Assembly: GCA_005406025.1 (NCBI GenBank)
Contig: BGZK01000189.1
Coordinates: 434,001-498,000, forward strand
Origin: Eumeta japonica
Lineage: Eukaryota > Arthropoda > Insecta > Lepidoptera > Psychidae
DNA length: 64,000 nt
Direction of reading: 5' to 3'
How positions within the stretch are numbered: position 1 is the first letter of the stretch; each line of letters begins with the position of its first letter. Made by a program: the position numbers and the translations under genes. Shown here piece after piece: positions 1 through 10,697 of the stretch. The notes beneath the pieces were generated by a model. That model worked only from the letters and a program-made list of their open reading frames with translations, was not told the DNA's origin and ran no database searches.

Positions 1-2714
1 TATTTTTTGGCTGATTGCCTTTAGCACTCTAACCTCAAAAAAATAATACGTTTTTAATGTTGGTTTATATTTCTTATAATCCATTTTGTTTAACAAATGT
101 TATTGATTGCGTATTTAAACTTTTTAATTCATTGGCTGTTCTTTTGTGAACTAAGCCTATTGTTAATATACTGATCAGAGTTCCGATTCCATATTTTTAT
201 TGACGCTGAAAATTTTTCCTTAGGGCTCCATATTTTTCATTGAATTTTCATTTCAGATTATTAATTGACTAATGGATAATTAATAGAAAAATCGCGATAA
301 AATTTTTTTAACCGCAGATTATCATCATATCATGTACATCTATCCCCTAAGGACCAGAATATTTTCATCCCTTAATTTTCATATTTGATATATTTAAATA
401 ATATATTTTGTTAAAGTTTCAATTCTTTAGGAAAATTATAATATTATATTGGAACTATAGGAATAGTTCCAGAAGTTAAGACTTTTTTAAAAAGTCTTCC
501 TCTTTTTGAATCTTTTTTCAAATTTGAAAAATCTTAAATAGTTTTAGACATATTTTCGAAAAACAAAACTCCATGTTTTCAGTTAACTGTTTATAATTTT
601 TCATTTTTTGGGAGAGATACTTCAATTTTTTTGGAAATCATCTACATGCTATAACGAATCAAATGACACCTCGTTCATATTTTTCGGAAACTGAAAAAAA
701 ATTTTAACCTAAAAAGCCTTGCTGAAGATCATTCTGACGCCGAAAAAACCAGCCACGCATCGTTTGTGGCCCGACAATCGTACATGAACGTCGCGCTCCC
801 TAGTTGATTCACGCTAAAACGCGCGTGGTCATTGGCCTTCCAAGAAACTTTAGGTATTTTATTATGAAGTTTTCTGTTTACGATATTGACATTTTTGAAA
901 CTAAGATTGTGTGTGATGAATATTGAAGTATTTCATAACAATGCCTTTCATTGCTATCGAATATGCAAATACGACTTAATGTTGGGGAATTTGTAGAGGT
1001 GACATTTCTACCTGCGAGTCCTTAAGTTGCTTAAGAATCGTTTACGAGATAATTTGTCTTAGTTTGCCTTGTTTGTTTAGCGGTGAGTAGAATGCATGTA
1101 GAAAATCATGCACTAATGTAATAATACCTCCAGCGACCATCACATCACTGACAATATCAAGTGTCATTTGTATGTAAGTAACTAGGATAAATTCTTTAAA
1201 AGTAATACGATGCATAGACCGAGCGTGGGACGGGTATTCGATTTGTCACATGCCCGGGGCACGCGTCGCGGCGCGTCTGCGCGTCAGCGCGTGGCGTCCG
1301 GCACGGCACTCGCGATGGCGTTTGACTGAGCATTTACTAGGGTTGTGTCGAAATTGTTTTAAATTAATCATAAGTATATTTTAAATCACGCCTTTTTGTT
1401 GTAGTTACTTTGGTAAAGTTGTTCTAAAACAGAAGGAGATTATGAATATTTGCGAAAAGATGCATGATCGATTCCATCCGTATGTGGTACCACTTCGAAA
1501 TCTACCTTAACATAAAATAGTTTAAATTTTCCAACACAGTTGAGCCGGTCACAACAATTCCTTGAAAATATATGTACAAAATATATACACGACGTATATA
1601 AAGCCTTTAAAATTGAAAGTTGACTTCTATAAAACAAAGAAAATATTTTCTATTTCACAAAAGCATTATTTCGTTCTTTAGATTTTTTTCAGTAAACAAA
1701 GTTTTCAGCCTATGTATTTATCTTTCAAAGTAAGTTTCAACCTTAATTAAACATTTTTTTCAATTTCAATCTCTTAGTTATTTTACTTATTGCTAAATAT
1801 TATTTTTGAGATAGAGGTTTTCTGAATAACCTCTAAATTAGGTATAGAATAAATGATTGATTGCTCTTCTTTGTGTTTATGTAACCCTAGTACTCGATGT
1901 AACGTAAATACGTTCAACTTTCGTTTGAAGAAAATGGGCATGGACGAAAAATGCACATATGGATTTTAGCACGTTTTACTTACGAACGTAATAAGCTGGC
2001 TAAATTAAGACGCACATAAATTTAACTCATTTCTGCTAACTCCAGCAGACTTAACACAACTTATGTCACATACTAAAATTTTACTTTCAGCACGCCTAAA
2101 TAAGTTTAACTTCAACAGTGGCAATGTTCTATGTCCTTGTGTTAATGTCCTTATATGTGTATGCTGTTCCAGTATTGAAATTAGTGAATTTAGACAATAA
2201 TCTCTTCTGCGACCAGTTTTAAACGTTAGTTTCGTCAAAATTTCAATGTGCTAAGTGCATACTACTAAAATTTTAACCTCGTTTTGCCAAAAAACTTCAT
2301 TTAAGTGATAATAATAGGTAAGAAAGCCGTTTAAAATGTAAACCGCTATCAAAGAAAGAAAAGTACAACTTTATAGAAAAATTGTTCTTAATGAAAATCG
2401 AAGTCTACGGAAAATAGTAAAACTCCTTTTTGGTTTAAATATTTTTAAACTATTATTCTGAGTAAAATCAATCCATTACTAACAGATAAAATAATTCTGC
2501 TAGGTATTCAAATTTCGAGTTTCATTTGCCTCATTCATTTTTGAAACTTTTGTACTTTTATTTATTTATTTATTTAAAATACCTATGTATTATTCTTTTT
2601 AGATTTCTTCTGGCAAGTCAGATGTCACATCACTACAATTGCGTTGCCAACTTTAAAGTATTTGATAAATAGGCTCTTGGCGGGATAAGGTATTATAGAT
2701 GTGTTACTTTATAG
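1..2714. other. Non-coding, AT-rich; one CpG-rich patch
   Basis: No coding signal stands out on either strand; open frames are short and lack recognisable domains. A CpG-rich patch lies at about 1225-1325, where CG dinucleotides are dense against an AT-rich background. A small perfect hairpin (10-bp arms, 1-nt centre) sits at 478-498. The minus-strand frame at 2005-2238 (77 codons) matches nothing I recognise. Confidence 0.5.
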
Positions 2715-2722
2715 ATGTTACA

Positions 2723-3091
2723 CATCGAAATAGAAAAGCATAGAAGTATTCCTACATAAACAAAATGACCAAACGAAATTGGCTTCATGGTAGGCGTGGC
2801 ATATGATATTGCCTTCGCCGCCATACAGATGTACACCATGTGTCCCTATTTTTTCTCTTTCTGGCGCCAACGAGTGTCTTCATTCTTTCTCTTTCTTTCT
2901 CTTCGGTTAAGAAATAACAATATCATTCAAAATTACATCTAAAAAAGATAAAAATAAGGTCCTTTGTGTGAGATTTATTTGGTTTAAAAATATGTCATAT
3001 ATGTATCCTCATTTACATTTGTGTGAGTTGTGTGCCACGAGTGAACGTAAATTTATTTAACGTTATAATTCTATGCTTTTCTATTTCGATG
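2723..3091. mobile_element. hAT-like miniature inverted-repeat element (MITE)
   Basis: Two perfect 23-bp inverted repeats (2723-2745 and 3069-3091, starting CATCGAAATAG and ending CTATTTCGATG) bound a 369-bp segment. It is flanked by a perfect 8-bp direct repeat, ATGTTACA, at 2715-2722 and 3092-3099. Terminal inverted repeats opening with CA and an 8-bp target duplication are the signature of hAT-superfamily insertion. The interior has no transposase, so the element is non-autonomous. The perfect arms and duplication suggest a fairly recent insertion. The superfamily is inferred from the duplication length and CA/TG ends, not from protein similarity. Confidence 0.75.
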
Positions 3092-3099
3092 ATGTTACA

Positions 3100-5010
3100 C
3101 GTGACACATGTTTTTCGCAAATTGAGCAGGAGTATATAATTCGTAACTGAACCGGTATACGAAAAATATTTGATCCATTTTGGTGTTTCGCTTCACTCGG
3201 GATATGCACATGACAATTTATAATTTATGTGTTGGATTTTTCAGTTTACACATAAACAAATTAGTTGCATCTAATGCGCTGTCTTTAGTATCAAAGATAT
3301 TTGATATATCTTAACAGATAATGCATTGAAAACAATAACTTGTTGTAATTTTTAGCGCTTTCATCTAATGTTCAATAGGTTTTCATTGGAACGAGATTGG
3401 AATATTTTCTAGCGTAAAAAACCATACTATACTAAGCGTCCAGTTACTATAACTAACTTAACTACATAAAGACTGTATTAATTTTATTTATATTGCTACA
3501 AGCCATCCGAGACAAGATAATTGGCAGTCAATTTATACGACGTCAAATGACGTTGCAAATTGACGTTTAAGTGTAAGTGACGCCCTCGATTTGGCTTCCA
3601 TTAATACTATCCCCGTTGCTCGTGCCGCTGCCCGCGGGCGTACGTGATATCTTGATCATATTCTCTGTACCTATTTCACAGTTCTGATCTGAATCTGGCT
3701 TTTAATCACGTTTTAATTAGAAATTCCATGTACACAAATTTTAGGATAAGAAACTCGACATTTAATTCGAAGAATGTGGTAGTCTCTATTTACCATATTT
3801 TCAAAGCAAAAGACGTATCACGATTATTCAGACTGGCCATTCTCAGTCTGAAGGAAATGTATGCCTTAACAGAACGGCAGAAAAAAAAAATAAGACCCAG
3901 CAACGGATTACCCGAATGAATTATTTGAAAACCACTGGAAAAGCCTTATGTGGTCGAAGAAGAAGAACAAAAGAACGTGTTATATTAAATTTAGTCTTTA
4001 TTGAACAATGTACCTAGCCGTCATCTTTATAAAGCTGATACTAAGTTGAAATTGTCTCAGATGAAACACTTAAACCGTTGATACCGTTATTGCTAATACT
4101 TCCAACATTGATACTTTGATGGATTAATGTGTTATGACAAAAGACTGTTAGCAATATATTCCATTAAAACCAGATTATGAAAAATTATTACTTATGTCAA
4201 ATGCAAAATCTTAGGATTTGAATGAAGTATATGGAACTGAAGCTATCCCTGACCCGTATAAACTTTTCTTATAAAAAATTGACCAAATTCGAAAGTGGTA
4301 ATGATAATATTAGTAATAGTATAACTGAACTGTTAATTGTATTTAAAAATATTACAAAACTAAAAATAAGTTTCTTGTCATGCATTGTAATTATTAGTAA
4401 AATATCGTCAAAATAAAATGATTTTTTTATGAGAAAAGCTAAATTTGATTGTCCAAAGTAATTGATATTGTTCTAATAAAGCTTTAAAGTAAAAGAATTC
4501 GTTATGTTAATCTTACAATGTTTTAGTATCCAAAATTTTCAAATCACTTAATGGTAATAATAGGTTATAATGATATTCATCTGAATGTAACCAAATTACC
4601 GAAAATGTATAACAGTAACTAGTTTACAATTACGTTCTTCCAAAAATTACTTAATTTTGAGGATCGTAACTTAAACCAAATTAAAATTTAAGTGTGTAAC
4701 GCAAACAAAATAGAGTATATATAGAGTGTCAAATCTTATTTAATATAGAATAATAAAAATAAGAAGTATCATGTAAAGTTTTTAGGTTAGGAAGGTTCAA
4801 ATTCATAAAAATTTTGATCGGTTGTCCTCATAAGATTATGATAAGCAGTTACTGTGTTCTTCGAATCAGGTGTCGCACTGTGCGTGTATTTGTACACATA
4901 CGTACAAGGTGAAACTTTTTTGCTACATGTTATTTTTATTTTAATTTATATCTGATATAAGTAAGTCAAACGAAAATTAAGCAAAAAAGCTACGCTACTA
5001 TTATGAATTA
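3100..5010. other. Non-coding; CRE-like motif cluster near 3540
   Basis: No gene is recognised. At 3539-3583 there is a run of CRE/bZIP-like half-sites: GACGTC at 3539, TGACGT at 3548 and 3561, and TGACGC at 3578. A CG-rich patch follows (about 3600-3650). The 63-codon frame at 3728-3919 and the 64-codon frame at 4222-4416 carry no recognisable domain. Confidence 0.4.
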
Positions 5011-5015
5011 TTATT

Positions 5016-5215
5016 CGTCCACCTTCCGACTCTATCGTCGGACCCTGAAAATCGCTCATGGTCAAAGTGCAACTCAAGACAATTCCGACAACCCCAAACA
5101 CGGCTATGATATGTGGTTCCGTTATGGAGTGCAAGCGTCAACCTTTCGGCTTCATCATCAGACCCTAAAAGCTAATTATGGCGAAAGTGCATCTCAAAAC
5201 AATTCCAATAAAGAA
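5016..5215 (+). repeat. Two copies of a ~120-bp repeat
   Basis: The segment starting near 5016 (CGTCCACCTTCCGACTC...) recurs from about 5136 (CGTCAACCTTTCGGCTTC...), offset 120 bp. Shared blocks include the GACCCTGAAAATCG / GACCCTAAAAGC region and the AACTCAAGACAATTCC / TCTCAAAACAATTCC region. A third and fourth, more diverged, copy lie at 5829-5985. Because 120 is a multiple of 3, a 105-codon frame (5003-5320) stays open across both copies with a repeated peptide; this is more easily explained by the repeat period than by a gene. I recall similar short tandem repeats from lepidopteran genomes but did not verify this. Confidence 0.65.
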
Positions 5216-5732
5216 TTTTATTATTGGGTCATAAAACCGGTACAAATACTATTTTTATGCTGTACTATTCGTACTATTTATAACTTGGGACCAACAGCCT
5301 CTCAGAAAAATATGAAATAAACTAACATTTTAGCTGTATCTTCACTATACATATACGAAATATGTCAATAGAAATATAAACTGGTTTTAAAAAAGGAGCG
5401 ATGTGCGTAAATAATATTAACAGTAGACAAGAATGAACTTGCTCCTCGTTAAACTAGACTCGGCAACGTGAAAAAATCACTTACAGGCCAATGTGTGCGC
5501 TTTTATAATAAGGTTCCAGTTGAAATTCAAAAATTTGCCATTTTACGAATTCGAAATTTTCATTAAAAATGTTATATGGTAAGGGGCTATGGTAAGGTAC
5601 CTGAATATATTAACGAAAAAAAAACCTTGGATTGAACTGCTCGGCTATCAGCTTGTCTCGTGTAATTTTCAAATGTTGTACTAGTTTTAAATAATCTATC
5701 ATGTGTCTTTGAACAAAAAGAACAAACCTTGA

Positions 5733-5770
5733 GTTTCTTGCCCATTCTTTGAGAAGAATGGGCAAGAAAC
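5733..5770. repeat. Perfect hairpin, 17-bp arms, 4-nt loop
   Basis: GTTTCTTGCCCATTCTT at 5733-5749 is followed by TGAG and then its exact reverse complement at 5754-5770. It is one of a series of near-perfect, short-loop palindromes in this window. Confidence 0.85.
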
Positions 5771-5828
5771 CCTGAGGGGTTAATCAGAATTTGGAATGGA
5801 TGGTTACGTTAGTGTAGTTCTATTACTT

Positions 5829-5985
5829 ACGAAATATTTCCGGCTCCATCATCAAACCTTGACAATCGCTCATGGTCAGAGTACATCTTAATATAAATCC
5901 CATAAGCTTAAATACGACTAGAATATTTTTTCCGTTATGGAGTTTCTGTGCCTATTTCCTAGCTCCATCATGAAATCAGTCCAAT
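5829..5985 (+). repeat. Diverged copies of the 5-kb ~120-bp repeat
   Basis: The blocks TTCCGGCTCCATCATCAAAC at 5838 and TTCCTAGCTCCATCATGAAA at 5956 match the repeat at 5016-5215 and sit about 118 bp apart. The first also carries the TCGCTCATGGTCA block and a TTCCGTTATGGAGT block shared with the 5-kb copies. The two sites are separated by about 600 bp of unrelated sequence, so the array is broken or the family is dispersed. Confidence 0.6.
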
Positions 5986-6739
5986 TATACCATATTATTG
6001 TATTATCATCGATACACGAAAAACTTGCAAAGTTTTTATTTGACCTAATGATTTGTTTGAAAAGAAACAGCCGTGAAGGTAAAACGTACAATAGTTACAA
6101 GAAAACGTAACAAAACGTGAAGCTTATCTTTTATAACACCGTACTTAATCTCAGTGGCCAAAATAGAGAGATAAGACAAAAAGCTTTTGGCTACATTCGT
6201 ATATTGTTAAAAAATCAAATCCTTTCATTGCACAAAAAAAAAATATAAAAATCAATAACAATAACGCATCACTTAATAGAGTGTCCTCTATAATTATGGT
6301 TAAACATCTCTAGTATTTTACAAGTAATACGATATAAACTGTACGGTGGTGCTGTTGAGCATCATCGGCAGGTTTTTTTGCCTTTAAATTAAACACACAC
6401 GTATAGAACACACACACAAAAATTCGTTTTGTATTCATTAAAAACATATCAGCACACAAACGGAATTTCAGATTCTGTCTAGATAGAGAAACCGACAAAA
6501 TTAAATCTTTTTGTAATATGAACGTTTTTGTGATTTTAAATAGCCTTTCATAATTAATACGTATATATGTCACTACGAGGACTGCTATTTATGTATCCGG
6601 AACTGGCCACATACAAAACAATATTTAAAAAGTAATTACAAAATTTAAAAATAGAATTCCTTGGCTGTAAGAATACAGTTCGTTGCATGTAACTGTCAAT
6701 TGTTTTGCCATTGTGGCGTCATTTTGAAAATTGCGTGTC

Positions 6740-6935
6740 ATTATTTAATTGATTTAATTCGTAAAAATTTTCGTGCGATGATTTATTACGATTTTCGGCG
6801 TGGGCTAACTCAAAAACAGTGTATCGATCAACTCACTTCAACTTTAAGGGATGAAGCACTATCGAAAATCACTGTGTATCACTGGTTTAGAGTTTAATCG
6901 TGGGCGGTCTATGCTCACGGACGAGCTTGATAGAT
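6740..6935 (+). pseudogene. mariner-type transposase, N-terminal fragment
   Basis: The frame at 6754-6894 reads a mariner-like N-terminal helix-turn-helix, including RAMIYYDFRRGLTQ and the typical SKITVYHWF core. The next mariner motif (FNRGRSMLTDEL) continues at about 6892-6931 only after a one-base frame change, so the gene is frameshifted. Everything after it (the rest of the DNA-binding region and the whole DDD catalytic domain) is missing or unrecognisable. It is a dead Tc1/mariner relic. A perfect 32-bp palindrome (6997-7028) lies just downstream. Confidence 0.8.
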
Positions 6936-6996
6936 ATTACACGAAAATTTGACTGTAAAAAAAAATTTATTTGCGCGATTACAAATAATTATAAAT

Positions 6997-7028
6997 AATC
7001 CAACGCGAACAATTGTTCGCGTTGGATT
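6997..7028. repeat. Perfect 32-bp palindrome, no loop
   Basis: AATCCAACGCGAACAA is followed directly by its exact reverse complement, centred between 7012 and 7013. It lies just downstream of the mariner fragment. A perfect dyad this long is not expected by chance and suggests a snap-back or template-switch event. Confidence 0.9.
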
Positions 7029-8230
7029 ACGCACAACTGGAGCATAGATCGAAAACATGCTCACGTCTTTCTTGCATAATTTAAAAGAATTTAACTTTAC
7101 CTTTTTTTGAATGTTTTTGATAATATTTTCACAGAAACAGATATTCTTTGTGAAATATTACACAAAATAGCTTTCTGCTCGCAGTAGATTAATGAGTTTA
7201 ATAATATTGGTAGAAAATTTGAGATCCAAATTTTTGAGCATTAGACATTGGCCAGCCTAAAAAATGAAGTGCACGTAGAAAGCGAAATGTAAAAAAATGT
7301 AATATTATACACACGCAGGCATGCACGCACGCACACACACACACACACACACTCACACACACGCACGCACGCGCGCATACGTATCGTGGAAGGTAATCCC
7401 CATGCAGTAAGAGGACGAAAAGTAATTTTTATACCACGTTATCTAGCCACTTTGTCCAGAAGTTTATAATAACACTTATCTCTCTCATCTGCGTGAACTC
7501 TATCAAATGTATTTGTCACCGATGACGTTAACGGCGTCGCGGAAGACGTCATTTCGAAAGGTATTTCGCAATAACGACGGCGGGCGGCGAGGCGGCCCGC
7601 CCGAGACGGCATCCGCGACTCACCCAAATTGAGAATAATGGGTCCGCAGCGACTTGTATTGCTCTGTTCGTCTCAATTTGAACTCACGATTCGTCTTAGT
7701 CAGAAGAAAACTTTGTAGTTCCTTAATGCGGCGACGGATATAAAATCTGTCGTGACGTTTATTTGACGTTGTTTAACGTCATCTGTGCTGTGTTCGGAAG
7801 AAAATATTGGCGTAGGGAAAATCACAATCGCAATAAGATAGGTCGTTCTGGGTCTGTGATGTGTTCTTCACACAACACATATGTTAAGTACTACTTCTTC
7901 AGGCGCGTCATGAAGAAATGAACAAAGCGAATTTTTCGATACGTTCGCACACTTTAGTAAACATGTTCAAATGTTCTTGTAATACTTCGGTGACAGCACC
8001 TCCAATCTTTTATCTGACAGTTAAAGAGCCCTGGAAAAATACTTTCAATTTGCAGATGGACTAGATTTATGTAGGTGTTCCTCCAATTCGAGTGAAAACA
8101 TAAATAAATGTTACATTATGCTTAAATGTTCATTGATTTTAAGAAACTAAAAATATACAACATAATTAATGAATTATTGATTGATATATAATGATCATTG
8201 CGAAAAAAAAAGGGTTATGATTGTCATTAA
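7029..8230. other. Non-coding; CpG-enriched block around 7440-7800
   Basis: No gene is recognised. The part from about 7440 to 7800 is richer in CG and contains repeated GACGT/ACGTC motifs (for example at 7523, 7546, 7752, 7765 and 7778), resembling the motif cluster near 3540. The minus-strand frame at 7439-7627 looks like a by-product of that composition. Confidence 0.35.
7307..7378. repeat. (CA)n / (CGCA)n microsatellite
   Basis: An alternating CA run with CGCA and GCGC interruptions spans about 70 bp, a simple-sequence tract. Confidence 0.9.
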
Positions 8231-8249
8231 ATTATAAATTCATATACAT

Positions 8250-8850
8250 ATTGGAATAAGCGATCGTCATTTAAATATAAATTTAAATTTGCACATAAAC
8301 GATCATATTTAGCATTGATGTTAATAATTAATAAAAGATGAAATTACGTCAATGCGAAAATTCGAGAACAAATTGCCTCTTCATTATATGTTAGGTATCT
8401 ACCATGTATCCTTAAGTCCTTAAATTCTAGCTAAAACTAAAGCGGTGTCAGTAATTGCTCAAGATTAACATTTCATATTTTTTAATCAGATTTGACCAGA
8501 GTTTATCATCTCGTTCTCCTCAGTGCAGTTTGAGGTACACCTTACTGCAAACTTGTGGAATATTTAAGTGGCTTGATATTAGAAAATTCGTCAGAATATC
8601 AAATACGTTTTGGAATCGGCGACCTTGATTTAATTATAGTTTACAATTTATTACCTAATCGGTCTTATTTAGCATTCATGTCAAGGTTCGTAAACATGCC
8701 AGAACTCGAGAACAAATTGTCCCTTCATTATTTATTATATAAGTACCATCTATCCTTGAATCTTAAATAAAGCTAAAACGGTGTCCGTAGCTATTCAAGT
8801 TAAGCATTTAATGTTTTTAACCAGTTTCTATTTCGACAAATTTGTTCTCG
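8250..8850 (+). repeat. Old tandem duplication, offset ~340-360 bp
   Basis: The sequence at about 8250-8510 recurs, diverged, at about 8609-8850 in the same orientation. Anchors are TTGGAATAAGCGATCGTC / TTGGAATCGGCGACCTTG (8251, 8610), CGAGAACAAATTG (8363, 8707), TACCATGTATCCTT / TACCATCTATCCTT (about 8400, 8744) and CGGTGTC (8443, 8779). The offset shrinks from 359 to 336, showing small indels. No reading frame is shared by both copies. Confidence 0.75.
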
Positions 8851-8880
8851 ATTTTAACGTGATAACGTCTTATAAATCGA

Positions 8881-9049
8881 TGAACGCCGGCTGCACACAC
8901 GAAAAAGCATGACTCATTGTCGCGTTCCGCCTGAGCCGAGCGCGCGAGCGAGAGCGCGGAACGAGCGATAGAGAGGCGTCCTAAGCGTTCGGCTTGTGAC
9001 GCATCTATCTCTCTTCCACTCTATCGGTCGATGGAGTGGAAGAGAGATA
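8881..9049. other. CpG-rich patch ending in a 44-bp hairpin
   Basis: The stretch 8884-8960 is dense in CG dinucleotides and GAGCGAGCG-like runs. At 9006-9026 and 9029-9049 two 21-bp arms (starting TATCTCTCTTCC) pair with one mismatch around a 2-nt centre. Confidence 0.6.
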
Positions 9050-9169
9050 CAAAATAATTATAATTCTGTGATAATAATCCAATACAATTCATAAAAGTAT
9101 GCAAATTTTCATCAATGTTTTCTTATGACGTTAACACGTAAAATTATCGTCCGTAAACCGACTTTACAC

Positions 9170-9300
9170 ACAACCAATTTTTTTGTGATGATGTCATCTC
9201 CAACTTTTTTGAATCTTGACCTTATTGCTAAATGTGTCCAAATATGTGCTAAATTTGAATTTTTGTTGAAATTATGATCACTAACTCTAATATATATATA
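9170..9300 (+). repeat. First copy of a repeat also at 9880-9985
   Basis: GTCATCTCCAAC...AATCTTGACCTTATTGCTAAATGTG at 9195-9239 resembles GTCACCTCTATT...GATCTTGACGTTAATGCTAAATATG at 9897-9941, followed in both by a CTAAATTTGAATT / CTAAATTTTAATT block. The mariner relic at 9541-9785 lies between them. The class of the repeat is unknown. Confidence 0.5.
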
Positions 9301-9303
9301 TAT

Positions 9304-9351
9304 ACAAAATTCGGCAGAATAATATATATATATTATTCTGCCGAATTTTGT
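9304..9351. repeat. Perfect 48-bp palindrome, no loop
   Basis: Arms of 24 bp (ACAAAATTCGGCAGAATAAT... and its exact reverse complement) meet at an ATATAT centre. The outer 17 bp are complex sequence, so this is not just an AT repeat. It lies in the spacer between the two copies of the 9.2/9.9-kb repeat. Confidence 0.92.
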
Positions 9352-9540
9352 TATCTCAAGCCATTTTGACATTCCACCAGTCTGTTGTAAGTTGTACCTG
9401 CACTGATCAGACTAAAAAGTACACCCAGGTACACCAGGTAACCAGGTACTGGTTAAAAAATGTTAAATGCTAATCTTGAACAGCTACTGACGCTGTTGTA
9501 GCTTTAACTAGGATTTATATCATAGTTAAAGGATCTTTCA

Positions 9541-9785
9541 ACTATATATTGCTTATTCTACGAGAGCGGTTTGATAAGTCCGTGACTTTTTGAATAAAAC
9601 ATTTTTTTTGCGGCAAATAAACATTTTATTTTTCTACATAACCACCTTTTAGCTCGGCACATTTAGTCCAGCGTTTTTCTAATTTTTTTATTCCCTCCAA
9701 ATAGTAGGTTTCCTCAAGGCTCTCAAAATACGCGTTTGTTTCGGTAATAACTTCTTCCTTAGACTCAAATCTCTTACCACCCAGC
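9541..9785 (-). pseudogene. mariner transposase C-terminus and 3' terminal repeat
   Basis: Read on the minus strand, about 9785 to 9635 encodes GGKRFESKEEVITETNAYF, then YYLEGIKKLEKRW and KGGYVEK before a stop. This is the characteristic mariner C-terminal tail. It is followed by a short A/T-rich spacer and a mariner-like terminal sequence at 9541-9570 (ACGAGAGCGGTTTGATAAG on the plus strand). The frame has no stop in about 50 codons, so this piece is better preserved than the other mariner relics. The DDD domain is absent upstream, where AT-rich sequence begins abruptly at 9786. Confidence 0.85.
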
Positions 9786-9879
9786 CACCCACTCGTATAT
9801 ATATAAATCGTCTATATAAATTTATAAAAATCTCATCTATATAAAATCTTCATTTTCTAATGAAGAAACGATTTGTTTC

Positions 9880-9985
9880 CGATTTTATGCATCGATGTCA
9901 CCTCTATTGTTTTATGGATCTTGACGTTAATGCTAAATATGACAGCACAGGTCCTAAATTTTAATTCATGCTATAAATTAATATA
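9880..9985 (+). repeat. Second copy of the 9.2-kb repeat
   Basis: See 9170-9300: same orientation, about 700 bp away, similarity strongest at 9897-9955. It is followed by about 400 bp of extremely AT-rich sequence (9986-10480) in which I see nothing else. Confidence 0.45.
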
Positions 9986-10480
9986 TCGTACAAAACAAAC
10001 TGGAACATAATTTTAAATTAAGAAATATTTCACCATTAATTTACATATCAATTAATGCTAATTTTTTTTTTCTGTGTTTTTACTAATATTTTTTGTTGAA
10101 TATTTATTTCATTTTGTTAGTAAACAATTCGTTTGTATATTAAGTACATAAGAATAGTTTAATTAACCATTAAAATAAAAAATAATTTATAGTTTAGTAT
10201 TTAAATTCAATTTAATACTTAGTGCATTAAAATTTAATTTAATATATTTAAAATAAATATATATTTTTTATTGCATAACTTAAGTATTTCATTTATTACT
10301 ATAATGTAATTGAAAATCTGAAAATTGATTACATGTAATTATGTATTTATATACTATAATTGAAATTATATTTAACTTATTAACTAATTTACGTAGATAA
10401 TTAATTATTTTTCACAGGTTCCGCTTCACATTTCCTGTTGGATTATGAAATGCAAAATATATGTGGTTAAATTAAATTCT

Positions 10481-10697
10481 ATAAAGAAATAACTTTTTAA
10501 TGCAAGGTTGCACGAATACCGGCTGGCAGTACACTCCCGTCACTCCTAATCCAGGCTAGAACCTGCACTCCCCCCGATATTTACGCTCCCTTCGGTGTAT
10601 CGGGACTTGTCCCTTTCAGTCATTGCGACTGGCTGAAGGTTGAGCGATGATGATGATGATGATGATGATTATGATAAAGAAATAACTTTTTAATGCA
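10481..10697 (+). mobile_element. Short retroposed element (SINE or truncated RTE LINE) with 24-bp target duplication
   Basis: A 24-bp sequence starting ATAAAGAAATAAC occurs at 10481-10504 and again, identically, at 10674-10697. It brackets a GC-richer 169-bp insert (10505-10673) that ends in (GAT)n with one change. Long perfect target duplications plus a simple 3' tail mark target-primed reverse transcription. The (TGA)n tail suits an RTE-clade LINE 3' end or a SINE using RTE machinery. No A/B-box promoter is evident in the insert, which favours a 5'-truncated LINE tail. The identical duplication indicates a recent insertion. Confidence 0.82.
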
